Below are positions 28,405-37,519 of a stretch of DNA of 64,000 nt, piece after piece (within the stretch, counting starts at the first letter, position 1; each line of letters begins with the position of its first letter). The translations under genes and the position numbers were made by a program. The DNA is from Leptospira jelokensis (GTDB lineage: Bacteria > Spirochaetota > Leptospiria > Leptospirales > Leptospiraceae): positions 1-64,000 of the forward strand of contig NZ_RQGH01000015.1 of assembly GCF_004769635.1 (NCBI RefSeq), given 5' to 3'. The notes beneath the pieces were generated by a model that saw only the letters and a program-made list of their open reading frames with translations, had not been told where the DNA came from and searched no databases.

Positions 28405-29403
28405 TCATTCTGATTCGGAAGCCTTTTCCAATCGGTTGAGAAGGGCTTCCCTACCTTCACCTAAGGCCGGTTCTTCGCAGTAGATCCGTTCCATTCCCAT
28501 TTGGTCACAAAACTCAAAAAAAGCATATAAGAAAGAACTATACTCTCGGTTAGAAGAAACAAGTTTGATTCGCTCTGGAGAGTCCAAACCAATCCGAAAC
28601 CCTCCCTCGACAATTTCCTTTCCATCAAATGAAAATCCGATCCATGCAAAACTTGGATTTTCACCTTCCTTCTGAAAATTGGAATGGAACTCTGTTGCAT
28701 GGCAAAGGTATACCTTCGCCTTCGGCGCATAGTGTTTGTACTTCATACCAGGGCTTGCCGGAGTCATCTCTCCTTGCACCTGAAAGGATTTCGGAACCAT
28801 TAAATGGGGCAAAAACCGGCGGAGGTCCTTTGATTCAATGGAGCCAGGGCGAAAGAGGACTGGCGGATCGAGGTGCATTCCCACAACAGTTGACTCAATG
28901 CCTAAACTAGGTTCGTCTGTGAGAAATATCCCGTCGACAATGCCGTCAAAGTATCGCACAACATCTGTCATGCGAGTAAGGGATGGCCTACCGGAAAGAT
29001 TGGCTGAGGGGGCAGAAATGGGACTCCCACAAAGCCCAATCCATTCACGGATGACCGGGTTTTTGGGAATGCGAACGGCCAAAGTCTCTGAATCTTTTGG
29101 GAAAATTGAAGTGTCAAGTTTTGGAAGGACAAGTGTCAAAGGGCCTGGTGAAAACTCACCAAGCAATCGTTTTGCGAATTCATTCACTTTACAGACTTTT
29201 TCAATGGAACCAATCGAATCAAAATGGGCAATCAGTGGGTTATCACTTGGTCTGCCTTTGATTTGGTAAATGCGTTTGCAGGCCTCTTCGTTTTTACTCG
29301 AGGCACCAATTCCATAAACAGTTTCTGTGGGAAATACAACCACCCCTCCCTTTCGGATGAGGTCCGCAAGCAAACGAACATCCGAAGAGATAAGGGTTTT
29401 CAT
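28405..29403 (-). CDS. tsaC: Threonylcarbamoyl-AMP synthase (TsaC/Sua5 type)
   Basis: This 332-residue enzyme makes threonylcarbamoyl-AMP from threonine, bicarbonate and ATP for the t6A37 modification of ANN-decoding tRNAs. The YrdC domain motifs are clear (GGVVVFPTETVYGIG, YQIKGRPSDNPLI, SAPSANLSGRPS). A C-terminal Sua5 domain (about 210-330) makes it the long form. I chose the ATG at 29403, which follows the stop of the GH18-type gene directly (taatATG). An ATG 48 bp further up would add 16 residues overlapping that gene. Confidence 0.93.
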   Translation of the reverse strand: MKTLISSDVRLLADLIRKGGVVVFPTETVYGIGASSKNEEACKRIYQIKGRPSDNPLIAHFDSIGSIEKVCKVNEFAKRLLGEFSPGPLTLVLPKLDTSIFPKDSETLAVRIPKNPVIREWIGLCGSPISAPSANLSGRPSLTRMTDVVRYFDGIVDGIFLTDEPSLGIESTVVGMHLDPPVLFRPGSIESKDLRRFLPHLMVPKSFQVQGEMTPASPGMKYKHYAPKAKVYLCHATEFHSNFQKEGENPSFAWIGFSFDGKEIVEGGFRIGLDSPERIKLVSSNREYSSFLYAFFEFCDQMGMERIYCEEPALGEGREALLNRLEKASESE

Positions 29404-29404
29404 A

Positions 29405-31051
29405 TTAGAACTGTTTGGTTTTTGGACTGGACTTTTGTTTTGTTTTTGCATCAGAAACTTTCAGTGTTTCTTTTGCTTCCATATTTTGGATGGTGGTTTC
29501 TTCTTTTGGTTCTTCTTCCTCTTTTGCTTTTTCAACGGGAGGAATTTTCCCTTGTACCAGTTTGCTTAAGTACACATTGATTTCAGGGTCGTTGTCTGTG
29601 ACCAGTTGCCAAAACGAGAATCCACCTAAGTCATATTTCCGTAAAAGGTTCATCTTTTCTTCAAAGGCACGTCTATTCATATAGAATGCCACTCGGTCAC
29701 ATCCACCACTCGTATACCACAAGGAAGGGTCCTCATAAGCGCGGTTTTTGTGAATGTCAGAAAACTTGGAAAGATTTTTCCAATTGGCAACTTTGTTCTC
29801 TTCATTTAAGATGCGGTTGATGTCTGTGGGTTGGCGGTTTTTATGTGTGCCTGCTTTGATCCTCTGTGCATCAGAATGGTAAATGGCTTTGGCAGAGGCT
29901 TTACAATTGAGTGCCCAGTCGTAACCATAAGTTGGGATTGCCATATAGAGTTTATGAGTGGGAACTCTTTTTTTCGCGTAAGTGATGATGTCCTTCAACC
30001 AGACGTTTGGTGCTTGGGGACCTGGGCCTGGGTTATGGTACTTCCTTGGATGGAGTTCATAAGCCATGATTTTAACGCGGTCTGCATGTTTGGCGAGGAA
30101 TTCGTAATCATGTGTGGTTGGTCCCCTCCAATTTTCCCGAAAGTCCAAATGGATGGGTTTGGAAAGACCACGGCATTGTAGTTCTTTCTTTTTTGATTTT
30201 TCTGCAGGAGTTTTCGGATGGACAGCAACTGAAATGAGTTTTCCTTTTTTGTGGACTTCTTTGGCAAGGAGTGCAAAAAATTCTTCAAACTTTTCTTTTT
30301 TATCGCAAGACATCCCTTCGTAATCGATGTCAATCCCATCATACCCATAGGTCATGATTTCGTTTACAATCACTTGGATGTGGTGGTCACGGATATCATT
30401 ACGCCCGCCCATCCCAATGTTTTCTTGGATCTTTTCTTTTGGGTTTTCCCAACGAAAGATGGTAGGGATGATTTTTACTTTCGGATTTAACGCACGAAGT
30501 TCTGCAACACGTTCCTTACGTGAAGTGGAGGACCAACTTGAAATGAGTTCCCCATTATTCGAAAGCCCACCCTTCATGGTATAAATAAAGGGATGGATTT
30601 CATTGTAGAGATGGACCGTTTTTTTCATCGCGGTCCAATCTGTTGACCAAGCAGACGACCGGAAACTCACATTTTCATCGGGTAAAAAGTTTGGGGTTTC
30701 CATCACTTCTTCTTCTACAGAAGTTGTTGGCTTTGCTTCCATTTGTTCAGAAGTCTCCATTTCGGAGGGGGTGCCAAGGGAGGGAGTGGATGCTTCCACA
30801 ACACTTGGGTTGGTGTTCCCCGTTTTAGGAACGTCTTTTAACACCAAAGTGGAACCCGAATTTTGCATGAGATTCATTCCCAAATAAAACGAAATGGCGG
30901 ATAAAAAGAACCAAGAGGCAAATAATAACGAATACTTGGCCACATTCGTAAGGGGGCGTTTGGGGTGATTAGGGGATTGTGATTCAGACATATACGTTTC
31001 TTCTAGATTGATTATCGAACTTGTGAGAAAAAAAGAGTAGAGAATAATCAA
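29405..31051 (-). CDS. Membrane-anchored GH18-type glycosidase
   Basis: This 548-residue protein has a short cytoplasmic start, one membrane helix (YSLLFASWFFLSAISFYL), a low-complexity linker (to about 130) and a glycoside hydrolase 18 domain. The catalytic motif DGIDIDYEG (DxxDxDxE) is intact, and its two leading Asp residues and the Glu are in place. YaaH-like GH18 enzymes act on peptidoglycan or chitin-like chains, so a role in the cell wall is likely. The C-terminal tail is Lys/Glu-rich and disordered. It is probably coupled to tsaC, which starts 1 bp after its stop. Confidence 0.85.
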   Translation of the reverse strand: MIILYSFFLTSSIINLEETYMSESQSPNHPKRPLTNVAKYSLLFASWFFLSAISFYLGMNLMQNSGSTLVLKDVPKTGNTNPSVVEASTPSLGTPSEMETSEQMEAKPTTSVEEEVMETPNFLPDENVSFRSSAWSTDWTAMKKTVHLYNEIHPFIYTMKGGLSNNGELISSWSSTSRKERVAELRALNPKVKIIPTIFRWENPKEKIQENIGMGGRNDIRDHHIQVIVNEIMTYGYDGIDIDYEGMSCDKKEKFEEFFALLAKEVHKKGKLISVAVHPKTPAEKSKKKELQCRGLSKPIHLDFRENWRGPTTHDYEFLAKHADRVKIMAYELHPRKYHNPGPGPQAPNVWLKDIITYAKKRVPTHKLYMAIPTYGYDWALNCKASAKAIYHSDAQRIKAGTHKNRQPTDINRILNEENKVANWKNLSKFSDIHKNRAYEDPSLWYTSGGCDRVAFYMNRRAFEEKMNLLRKYDLGGFSFWQLVTDNDPEINVYLSKLVQGKIPPVEKAKEEEEPKEETTIQNMEAKETLKVSDAKTKQKSSPKTKQF

Positions 31052-31085
31052 ATCTCACCCTATCTATCTGTTACCCATGATTTTT

Positions 31086-31104
31086 TAGGAGGGATTCTCT
31101 CCTA
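31086..31104 (+). promoter_or_regulatory. Short hairpin upstream of the queuosine precursor transporter
   Basis: The arms taggag (31086-31091) and ctccta (31099-31104) enclose a 7-nt loop (ggattct), about 31 nt upstream of the ATG at 31136. A GGAGG ribosome site follows at 31120. A preQ1 riboswitch was considered because of the downstream gene, but the loop is short and the A-rich pairing tail does not match. Recorded as a small RNA structure of unknown effect. Confidence 0.3.
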
Positions 31105-31135
31105 GTGAAAATTAGAATGGGAGGAAAAGAAATCC

Positions 31136-31846
31136 ATGCACGCTTTAAAACAAAAACCAGTGATCCTTTATACTGTATTATTGAGTTTTTTCCTAACCTT
31201 TTTACTGCTCGCAGAACTCACAGGTAGTAAATTATTTTTTGCCTTCGGGTTTACCATGACCATGGGGGTTATCCCTTTCCCTGTGACCTTTATCATCACT
31301 GATTTACTGAACGAATACTATGGAAGGAAAGTGGTGCGTGCCACAACCTTTCTTGGGATGGTGATGATTGGATTTGCTTACCTCCTCATTGTCATTGACA
31401 TCCAAATCCCGGCAAGTCCCGATTCGCCCATTGATGATGCCTCGTTCGAAAGGGTGTTTGCGAACTCAGGGCTTGTCATCCTAGGTTCCATCATTGCGTA
31501 TGTGATTGGGCAGATGATTGACTTACATACCTTTCACTTTTTACGAAAAAAAACGAAAGGAAAACACATTTGGTTGCGTGCGACCGGTTCCACCGTCATC
31601 TCCCAACTCATTGATTCTTATGTGGTGATCTTCATTGCCCTTGGCAAGTACCACCCCGTTCCTAAACTCGTTGCCATTGCCAGTACCAATTTTTTATACA
31701 AAATGGGAGTGGCCATTCTCATCACACCGATCCTATATGCGATCCATATTTACATCGATCGTTATTTGGGTGAAACCTTAAAGCAGCAGATGTTCAAACA
31801 GGCGATGGAAGAAGAAGGGTATGAATCCACCATCCAACCAGGGTAA
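31136..31846 (+). CDS. yhhQ: Queuosine precursor transporter (YhhQ/VUT family)
   Basis: This 236-residue protein has six membrane helices and the family hallmark ELTGSKLFFAFGFTMTMGV-FPVTFIITDLLNEYYGRK, followed by STVISQLIDSYVVIFIA. Relatives import queuine/preQ1-type bases for tRNA queuosine synthesis. A strong GGAGG ribosome site lies just upstream. It is followed by a GDPD gene whose ATG (31851) is 5 nt past its stop. Confidence 0.9.
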   Translation: MHALKQKPVILYTVLLSFFLTFLLLAELTGSKLFFAFGFTMTMGVIPFPVTFIITDLLNEYYGRKVVRATTFLGMVMIGFAYLLIVIDIQIPASPDSPIDDASFERVFANSGLVILGSIIAYVIGQMIDLHTFHFLRKKTKGKHIWLRATGSTVISQLIDSYVVIFIALGKYHPVPKLVAIASTNFLYKMGVAILITPILYAIHIYIDRYLGETLKQQMFKQAMEEEGYESTIQPG

Positions 31847-31850
31847 ACCC

Positions 31851-32615
31851 ATGTGGAAACCAAGGACCGAAAGGTTACGAACACTTCTTGGAAAAATCCC
31901 CGCAAACATTGGCCACCGTGGGGCAAGAGGCCTTGCGCCTGAAAACACACTTGTGTCCTTTCTTGTCGGATCGGAATCCACTCATTTTTTTGAACTTGAT
32001 ACCATGTTATGTGGTTCAGGGGACTTGGTTGTGATCCATGACTTTACTGTCGACCGAACAACCGATGGGAAAGGAAAGGTATCTGATTTCACCTATCGCA
32101 AATTAGCGGAACTGGATGCTGGTAGTTTTTTTGGAGAGGCATTTGAGGGAGAACAAATTCCCACCCTATCCCAAGTGGTCCAAACCCTTCCTGAAAACAC
32201 AGTGTTTGACATAGAACTCAAAAGTGAAGGGAAAACGGAAGAGAGGGAGTCTCTTGCGAAGGCAGTTGTCAAACTCATTCGTAAGTACAATTTGCAAAAT
32301 CGGATTTGGGTGAGTAGTTTTGATTGGGACCTTGTGGACCTTGTGCGAAAGGAAGAACCAGAAGTGCTTCGGGGTCTACTCATTGAAAAAGGAGATATCC
32401 TTCGAAACAATTACATGGAATATGAACCAGATTTGATTTTGCCACACCACTCCCTTTGTTCAAAAGAGTTTGTGGAAATTTGCAAAAACGAAGGGTTACT
32501 TGTCATCCCATACACACCCAATACGGAAGAGGAATGGAAAACCTTAATGGAAGTTGGTGTTTCCGGGATCATCACTGACTACCCGGACAGACTGCTTCTT
32601 TATTTAGAGAAGTAA
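31851..32615 (+). CDS. Glycerophosphodiester phosphodiesterase (GDPD family)
   Basis: This 254-residue enzyme hydrolyses glycerophosphodiesters to glycerol-3-phosphate and an alcohol. Motifs: IGHRGARGLAPENT (catalytic His/Arg), DTMLCGSGDLVVIHDFTVDR (metal Glu/Asp and second His) and FDIELKSEGK. I chose the ATG at 31851 over an upstream ATG at 31821 inside yhhQ, because the 10 extra residues are not part of the fold. Its last 16 bp overlap the convergent VOC gene. Confidence 0.93.
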   Translation: MWKPRTERLRTLLGKIPANIGHRGARGLAPENTLVSFLVGSESTHFFELDTMLCGSGDLVVIHDFTVDRTTDGKGKVSDFTYRKLAELDAGSFFGEAFEGEQIPTLSQVVQTLPENTVFDIELKSEGKTEERESLAKAVVKLIRKYNLQNRIWVSSFDWDLVDLVRKEEPEVLRGLLIEKGDILRNNYMEYEPDLILPHHSLCSKEFVEICKNEGLLVIPYTPNTEEEWKTLMEVGVSGIITDYPDRLLLYLEK

Positions 32616-32968
32616 ACCCAAACCCAGTTCCCCCAAGGGTCTTCATAGAGGGAATAGGCTTTCGTTGGGTGGGACTGAAGGGTTTTAAATTTTTGTAATT
32701 TGGGATCGTTTTCCATACCTCTTTCCCATTCCAAAGTGATGGTTCCAGGGCGAACAGGGCATCCATCAGTTGGTTTGGAAAATACCATCCTTAATGTACC
32801 AAAGACAAGGAGTTCCGAATGGCCAAAACTTTCTTTCAGAACTTCGCCCCCTACAATGGATTGGTAGAAGTGGAGTGGTTCGGAACAATTTTCGCCACCA
32901 TCCAAATTGACGGAATAAAAAGAAAGTGATCTGCTCCCATCGGGAATTTGTTCCAACATAGGTTTCAT
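32600..32968 (-). CDS. VOC-family (glyoxalase/bleomycin-resistance fold) protein
   Basis: This protein of 122 residues is one VOC unit. FYQSIVGGEVLKESFGHSEL and YSLYEDPWGNWVWVYF are the two beta-alpha-beta-beta-beta halves, ending with the DPxGN-type motif of the family. Such proteins bind a metal and do glyoxalase, dioxygenase or sequestration chemistry. The exact substrate cannot be told. It overlaps its neighbours at both ends (GDPD 3' end by 16 bp; membrane protein start by 21 bp if that gene begins at 32948). Confidence 0.8.
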   Translation of the reverse strand: MKPMLEQIPDGSRSLSFYSVNLDGGENCSEPLHFYQSIVGGEVLKESFGHSELLVFGTLRMVFSKPTDGCPVRPGTITLEWERGMENDPKLQKFKTLQSHPTKAYSLYEDPWGNWVWVYFSK

Positions 32969-34366
32969 CTTGTGATCTTAGACAAAATTTTCCAATCAAA
33001 TTTTGAAGAAATACGAAGTAACCAAGGAAAACACTCAAAGTTTTCACTTATCGTTTTTCTCATCTTAGCAAGTACCATCAATTTTTTGTTATGCGAAACA
33101 ATCTACTTCCAACCCTTACATTCAGCGGACCAACTTTATAGCCCTTTGGTGGTATTGGATTTCTTCTCTGGGAAAGGGATCACACACTGGTACTTACCAC
33201 CTTCCCCTTATTTTTTCCCTGACCTTGTGCTTATGTCGGTTTTGTATCTCGTTCTACCATTTTTGTATTTACCGAGCTTTTATGGAGTGATCCAAATGGT
33301 TTTCGTCACCCTTGGCATCTATTGGGTGTTAAATGAATTCCTTTCCAAACACGAATCACTGTTGTATTTGTTTTATTTCCAAACCTTACTCATTCTTTTT
33401 TCCTTTTTGAGCCACCTTCTTAAGGACAACCCGTTTCCATTTGTGTTCTTTTTTACAAATGCCCACCATAACACGGGTTTCTTTTTTAGTTTATTTTTAG
33501 TGAGTGTCCTTGGATTCAATCTACGAAAAAGAAGTTTGGGCCACGAAGGAAAAAATCGTGATTTGGTTTTTCGTTTATGCCTTTACTGGATTGGGTTTAC
33601 CGTTTTATACCTTTCTGATCGGTATTCTTTTTGTATTGGGTTCATTTGTTTTATGACCATTTACCTATTGGAAATCAGAAAGAAAAATGAAATTGGTATC
33701 ACCAAACTTCATGGATGGAGACTCACAACTCTTATCTTACTTTTTTTTCTCGTCAATGAATTCCTTTTTTACGGAATCAAACAATCACTCCAAATACCCA
33801 ATAGTTTTGGGATATTATTCAATTCCCTCTCGCAAAAATCAGGAGAAAGGATTCTATTTCTATCGGGCACCTATCTTTTGGATGTTTCCAAACACCTATT
33901 CTATCAGAATGGTTCCTTACTCTTCCTCATATCCCTCAGCCTTTTTACGAGTTTCAAATTTCCTGTTCGCATTCGGATTTTAGTTTTGGTTCTCTTCCCA
34001 GTGCTCCTTCTGTTACTCATTGTTGTGGGAAGGTTCACCTACCTCCACCCGTACCCCATCCGCTATTTGTTCCCGATCTGGTTTTTTTGTTTCCTTGGGA
34101 TCAGTTGGTACTTTCAAATCACGATGCACCGCTTCCCCATTAGCCTTTGGTATGTTTGGTTTGCCTTTTGCATCCTTTTCCTCTCTTTTTTTCCGAAACC
34201 AAGGCAAACGGTAAAAGAGTCTCTACTGAAAGAAACCAAGCAGGAAGTTTCCTATGACTTGGAAAAACCCATACGGTTTTGGTCGGAGGGGGAAAAAAAG
34301 CCAATCCCTGTCGATCATGAAGGGAAACCATACCGCTGGATCACAGGTGCTTTCCATACTCCTTGA
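32948..34366 (+). CDS. Polytopic membrane protein, possible glycosyltransferase-like
   Basis: This protein of up to 472 residues has roughly ten membrane helices from about residue 35 on. It resembles ArnT/PMT-like GT-C proteins in layout (long loop with SADQLYSPLVVLDFFSGKG, then many Phe/Leu-rich helices), but I see no DxD or Glu-rich catalytic loop, so the function stays open. The start is uncertain: TTG at 32948, or GTG at 32972, which clears the VOC gene start. It ends 17 nt before the leuA start. Confidence 0.6.
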   Translation: MFQHRFHLVILDKIFQSNFEEIRSNQGKHSKFSLIVFLILASTINFLLCETIYFQPLHSADQLYSPLVVLDFFSGKGITHWYLPPSPYFFPDLVLMSVLYLVLPFLYLPSFYGVIQMVFVTLGIYWVLNEFLSKHESLLYLFYFQTLLILFSFLSHLLKDNPFPFVFFFTNAHHNTGFFFSLFLVSVLGFNLRKRSLGHEGKNRDLVFRLCLYWIGFTVLYLSDRYSFCIGFICFMTIYLLEIRKKNEIGITKLHGWRLTTLILLFFLVNEFLFYGIKQSLQIPNSFGILFNSLSQKSGERILFLSGTYLLDVSKHLFYQNGSLLFLISLSLFTSFKFPVRIRILVLVLFPVLLLLLIVVGRFTYLHPYPIRYLFPIWFFCFLGISWYFQITMHRFPISLWYVWFAFCILFLSFFPKPRQTVKESLLKETKQEVSYDLEKPIRFWSEGEKKPIPVDHEGKPYRWITGAFHTP

Positions 34367-34383
34367 CAGAGTTCGGGGAAACT

Positions 34384-35901
34384 ATGATCTGGAAGGAGAT
34401 GGAAGATTACGTACGGATTTTTGATACCACTTTGCGCGACGGAGAGCAGTGCCCAGGTGCTGCCATGAGTGAGGATGAGAAGGTAGAAATTGCCGGGCAC
34501 CTCGCTCGGATGAAAGTTGATATCATCGAAGCTGGTTTCCCTGTCTCCTCACCCGTACAGTTTAAGGCTGTGGAACGGATTGCCCGTGAAATCGAAGGAC
34601 CCACCATTTGTGGTTTAGCCCGTGCCCTAAGGCCGGATTTAGAAGCCGCAAGAGATGCACTGAAACCTGCCAAGTCCAAACGAATCCATACCTTCATTGC
34701 TTCCTCTCCCATCCATATGAAACACAAATTGGGTAAGTCACCATCTGAGGTGCTTGAAATGGCAAGGATTGCGGTTCGGATGGCAAAAGACTTTGTACCC
34801 GATGTGGAATTTTCACCAGAAGATGCCACTCGTTCCGAATGGGAGTTCTTACGCGAGTTAGTCGAAGCCGTGATCGAAGAAGGTGCCACTACCATTAATA
34901 TCCCAGATACCGTTGGTTACACAACACCACAAGAATACATGGACCTCTTTCGGTTTCTAAAAACCAAGGTAAAGGGAGCTGACAAAGTAATCTTCTCAGC
35001 CCATTGCCATAATGACTTAGGTCTCGCGGTTGCCAATTCCCTTGCCACAGTGCTTGCAGGTGGACGCCAAATTGAATGTACCATCAATGGGATTGGCGAA
35101 CGAGCTGGGAATACCGCCATGGAAGAAGTGGTGATGGCCCTTAAAACAAGAAAAGATACCTTTGGGGTAGAAACAAAAATAGACTCTACTCTCATCACAC
35201 GTGGTTCCCATTTGGTAAAAACCATTACGGGGATGGTTGTCCAACCGAACAAAGCCATAGTGGGTGCCAATGCATTTGCTCATGAATCAGGCATCCACCA
35301 AGACGGTGTGATCAAAAACCGACAAACCTATGAAATCATGACCCCAGAATCCGTCGGCTTAAAATCCAATCGAATGGTGCTTGGCCGCCACTCAGGAAGG
35401 GCTGGATTCAAAGATCGGATCATCCGCATGGGATTTGATCCTAAACCAGAAGAAATCGATAATGCTTACAATCGGTTTTTGGAAATCGCAGACAAAAAAA
35501 AGGAAGTTTTCGATGAAGACATCGCTGCCCTGTTCCAATCTGAAATCAGCCGATCCCAAGTGGATGAAACCTACAGGTTATCTTCCTTTGAACAAAATAC
35601 CGGTTCTGACAAAACTCCTTTTGCGAAGGTCACCTTACAAATAAAAGGTGAAACAAAGACAGGAGAAGCAAAAGGGGATGGTCCAGTCGATAGTATCTTC
35701 AAAGCGATTTCTTCTCTGACAGGTCTTTCTCCTTTGCTTTCTCGTCTTGTGATATCCCCCGTTACTGAAGGAACGGATGCCATGGCAGAAGCCTCTGTCA
35801 CTTTGGAAGAAGGCGAAAGGCGTGTCGTGGGTAAAGGTGATTCCACTGATATCATTGAAGCTTGTGCCAAAGCATACATCAATGCACTGAACCGGTTGTG
35901 A
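34384..35901 (+). CDS. leuA: 2-isopropylmalate synthase LeuA
   Basis: This 505-residue enzyme condenses acetyl-CoA with 2-oxoisovalerate, the first step of leucine synthesis. The catalytic HMGL-like barrel has FDTTLRDGEQCPGAA, SAHCHNDLGLAVANS (metal His pair) and NGIGERAGNTAMEEV. A C-terminal regulatory domain follows (EGTDAMAEASVTLEEG). I use the ATG at 34384, which has a GGGGA ribosome site; the upstream ATG at 34363 lies in the previous gene. HisC starts 3 bp after it. Confidence 0.95.
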   Translation: MIWKEMEDYVRIFDTTLRDGEQCPGAAMSEDEKVEIAGHLARMKVDIIEAGFPVSSPVQFKAVERIAREIEGPTICGLARALRPDLEAARDALKPAKSKRIHTFIASSPIHMKHKLGKSPSEVLEMARIAVRMAKDFVPDVEFSPEDATRSEWEFLRELVEAVIEEGATTINIPDTVGYTTPQEYMDLFRFLKTKVKGADKVIFSAHCHNDLGLAVANSLATVLAGGRQIECTINGIGERAGNTAMEEVVMALKTRKDTFGVETKIDSTLITRGSHLVKTITGMVVQPNKAIVGANAFAHESGIHQDGVIKNRQTYEIMTPESVGLKSNRMVLGRHSGRAGFKDRIIRMGFDPKPEEIDNAYNRFLEIADKKKEVFDEDIAALFQSEISRSQVDETYRLSSFEQNTGSDKTPFAKVTLQIKGETKTGEAKGDGPVDSIFKAISSLTGLSPLLSRLVISPVTEGTDAMAEASVTLEEGERRVVGKGDSTDIIEACAKAYINALNRL

Positions 35902-35904
35902 TGT

Positions 35905-36999
35905 ATGGATTCAGAAAACAAAAACTTTAACCCCGAGTCTTACATTCGAAAGGAACTTTATTCTTTTTTACCTTACACTCCAGGGGAACAACCAGGACTC
36001 ACAACATCCACCATCAAACTCAATACCAATGAAAACCCATACCCTCCTTCCCCTAAAATCGGTAAGGCGGTAGAAGGAGTTTTGGAAAAGGGATTACTTC
36101 GAAAGTATCCCAATTACCATTCTCGAAAATTACAAGAACTCATTGCCAAGGATTTTGATTTAGACCCAAACCAAATCCTTGTGACGAATGGTTCGGACGA
36201 AGCCTTACGTTTGTTATTCCAAACGTTTGTAGGTCCAGGGGATGTGGTTGTGGCTCCGGATCCCACCTATTCTTATTATCCGGTCCTAACGGAACAAATG
36301 ATGGTAGGTGCAAAGTACCTAGCAATCCCTGTTTTAGAAAATCTGCATTTTGATTTGGAAGCATTAAAAAAAAGTAAAGGCAAATTACTTTGTTTTGCAC
36401 ACCCCAACGCTCCCACTGGGATTGCAGAACCAAAAGAGGAATTACTCGCACTTGTGAAATCCTTCAATGGACTTGTCCTTTCCGATGAGGCTTACATTGA
36501 TTTTGCGGCCCCAGATACAAGTTTGATTCCACATACCAAAGACCATCCCAATCTACTAGTTTCCAGAACCTTTTCGAAATCATATGCTCTCGCAGGACTC
36601 CGAGTTGGATACATTGTGGGATCATTGGAAACCATCGCCTGGATACGAAAACTCAAAGATTCCTATAATGTTGGTATCCTTGACCAAGTGATTGCAGAAA
36701 CATCTTATGCTGATAAGGATTATTTCCTAGAAAAAAGAAATCTTGTGATCCAAGAAAGATCGAGACTCAAATCAAATTTGGAATCCCTTGGATTTACGAT
36801 ACCTGATTCTTCTACGAATTTTTTATTTTGCAAACCCAAACCAGGTGTGTCACCAGAACATTTGTACCTTTCCTTAAAGGAAAAAAACATCCTGATTCGT
36901 TATTTTTCTTACGGTATCTGTAAGGACTACATCCGGATCACCATCGGTACAAAGGAAGAAAACGATACTCTGTTCCAAACCATCCAAACGTTTCTCTAA
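35905..36999 (+). CDS. hisC: Histidinol-phosphate aminotransferase HisC
   Basis: This 364-residue PLP enzyme carries out the transamination step of histidine synthesis. It belongs to aminotransferase class I/II: TNENPYPPSP near the N-terminus, VTNGSDEALRL, the phosphate/ring residues HPNAPTG (about 166-172), Asp194/Tyr197 (DEAYIDF), the PLP Lys225 in SRTFSKSYALAGLR, and Arg in the C-terminal YIRITIGT. It follows leuA by 3 bp, with a terminator just behind, so leuA-hisC form the end of a unit that may begin at the membrane protein gene upstream. Confidence 0.93.
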   Translation: MDSENKNFNPESYIRKELYSFLPYTPGEQPGLTTSTIKLNTNENPYPPSPKIGKAVEGVLEKGLLRKYPNYHSRKLQELIAKDFDLDPNQILVTNGSDEALRLLFQTFVGPGDVVVAPDPTYSYYPVLTEQMMVGAKYLAIPVLENLHFDLEALKKSKGKLLCFAHPNAPTGIAEPKEELLALVKSFNGLVLSDEAYIDFAAPDTSLIPHTKDHPNLLVSRTFSKSYALAGLRVGYIVGSLETIAWIRKLKDSYNVGILDQVIAETSYADKDYFLEKRNLVIQERSRLKSNLESLGFTIPDSSTNFLFCKPKPGVSPEHLYLSLKEKNILIRYFSYGICKDYIRITIGTKEENDTLFQTIQTFL

Positions 37000-37003
37000 A
37001 ACA

Positions 37004-37037
37004 AAACCCAAGAAAACTTTTGTTCTCTTGGGTTTTT
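37004..37037 (+). terminator. Rho-independent terminator after hisC
   Basis: The stem aaacccaaga (37004-37013) pairs perfectly with tcttgggttt (37026-37035), and a T tract follows. It lies 5 nt after the hisC stop. On the other strand the A-rich start could also help end the hsp20 operon, but that lies 70 bp away, so the hisC role is the main one. Confidence 0.8.
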
Positions 37038-37105
37038 GATTTCGGGTTCATAGTTTTTTCTTTAATTTTTTTTATTGGAACTTTTTTATATTTTTGATCC
37101 AATAC

Positions 37106-37507
37106 TTAAGAAGTTCGAATTTCTATTTTTGTTTTTTTCGGTTCAACCTTAGGAAGGGTTAGTTCCAGAATTCCGTTTTTGATTTTTGCGATCGCGTTTT
37201 CTGAATCTACCGCTTTGCCTATCGTAAACCTTCTTTGGTAATTCCCTTCTCTGTATTCCGCCAACCGAACTTGTCCTCTTTCCACGGTTGGGATTTGGAA
37301 CTTTCCTTCGAGGAGCAGTTGGTCCTTTTCGATGGTGATTCCAACAGATGTTTCATCTACACCTGGCATTTCCACTCGAAAGAGTAACGAGTTTTCGGTT
37401 TCGTAAACATCAACATTAGGAGAATATACTTTTACTTGTGGTTTTACTTCTGTAACTTCTCTTTTTCCATCTACTTCTTGTTTGGTTTCTTTTGTTAATG
37501 CATTCAT
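37106..37507 (-). CDS. Small heat shock protein (Hsp20 family), second of a pair
   Basis: This 133-residue protein has an alpha-crystallin domain with VDVYETENSLLFRVEMPGVD, EGNYQRRFTIGKAVDSENA and IKNGILELTLPK (the conserved G-I-L-x-L-x-L/P motif). It is an ATP-independent holdase that keeps unfolded proteins soluble. It lies 12 bp after the first hsp20 gene and is probably expressed with it. The two proteins are clearly related, and the N-terminal arm of this one (about 35 residues) is Lys/Val-rich. Confidence 0.92.
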   Translation of the reverse strand: MNALTKETKQEVDGKREVTEVKPQVKVYSPNVDVYETENSLLFRVEMPGVDETSVGITIEKDQLLLEGKFQIPTVERGQVRLAEYREGNYQRRFTIGKAVDSENAIAKIKNGILELTLPKVEPKKTKIEIRTS

Positions 37508-37519
37508 GTCCGATTCTCC

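Noticed and set aside
31086..31135. preQ1 riboswitch upstream of yhhQ
   Set aside because: The hairpin loop is only 7 nt and the A-rich tail that pairs with it in class I is not there. Kept only as an unclassified hairpin.
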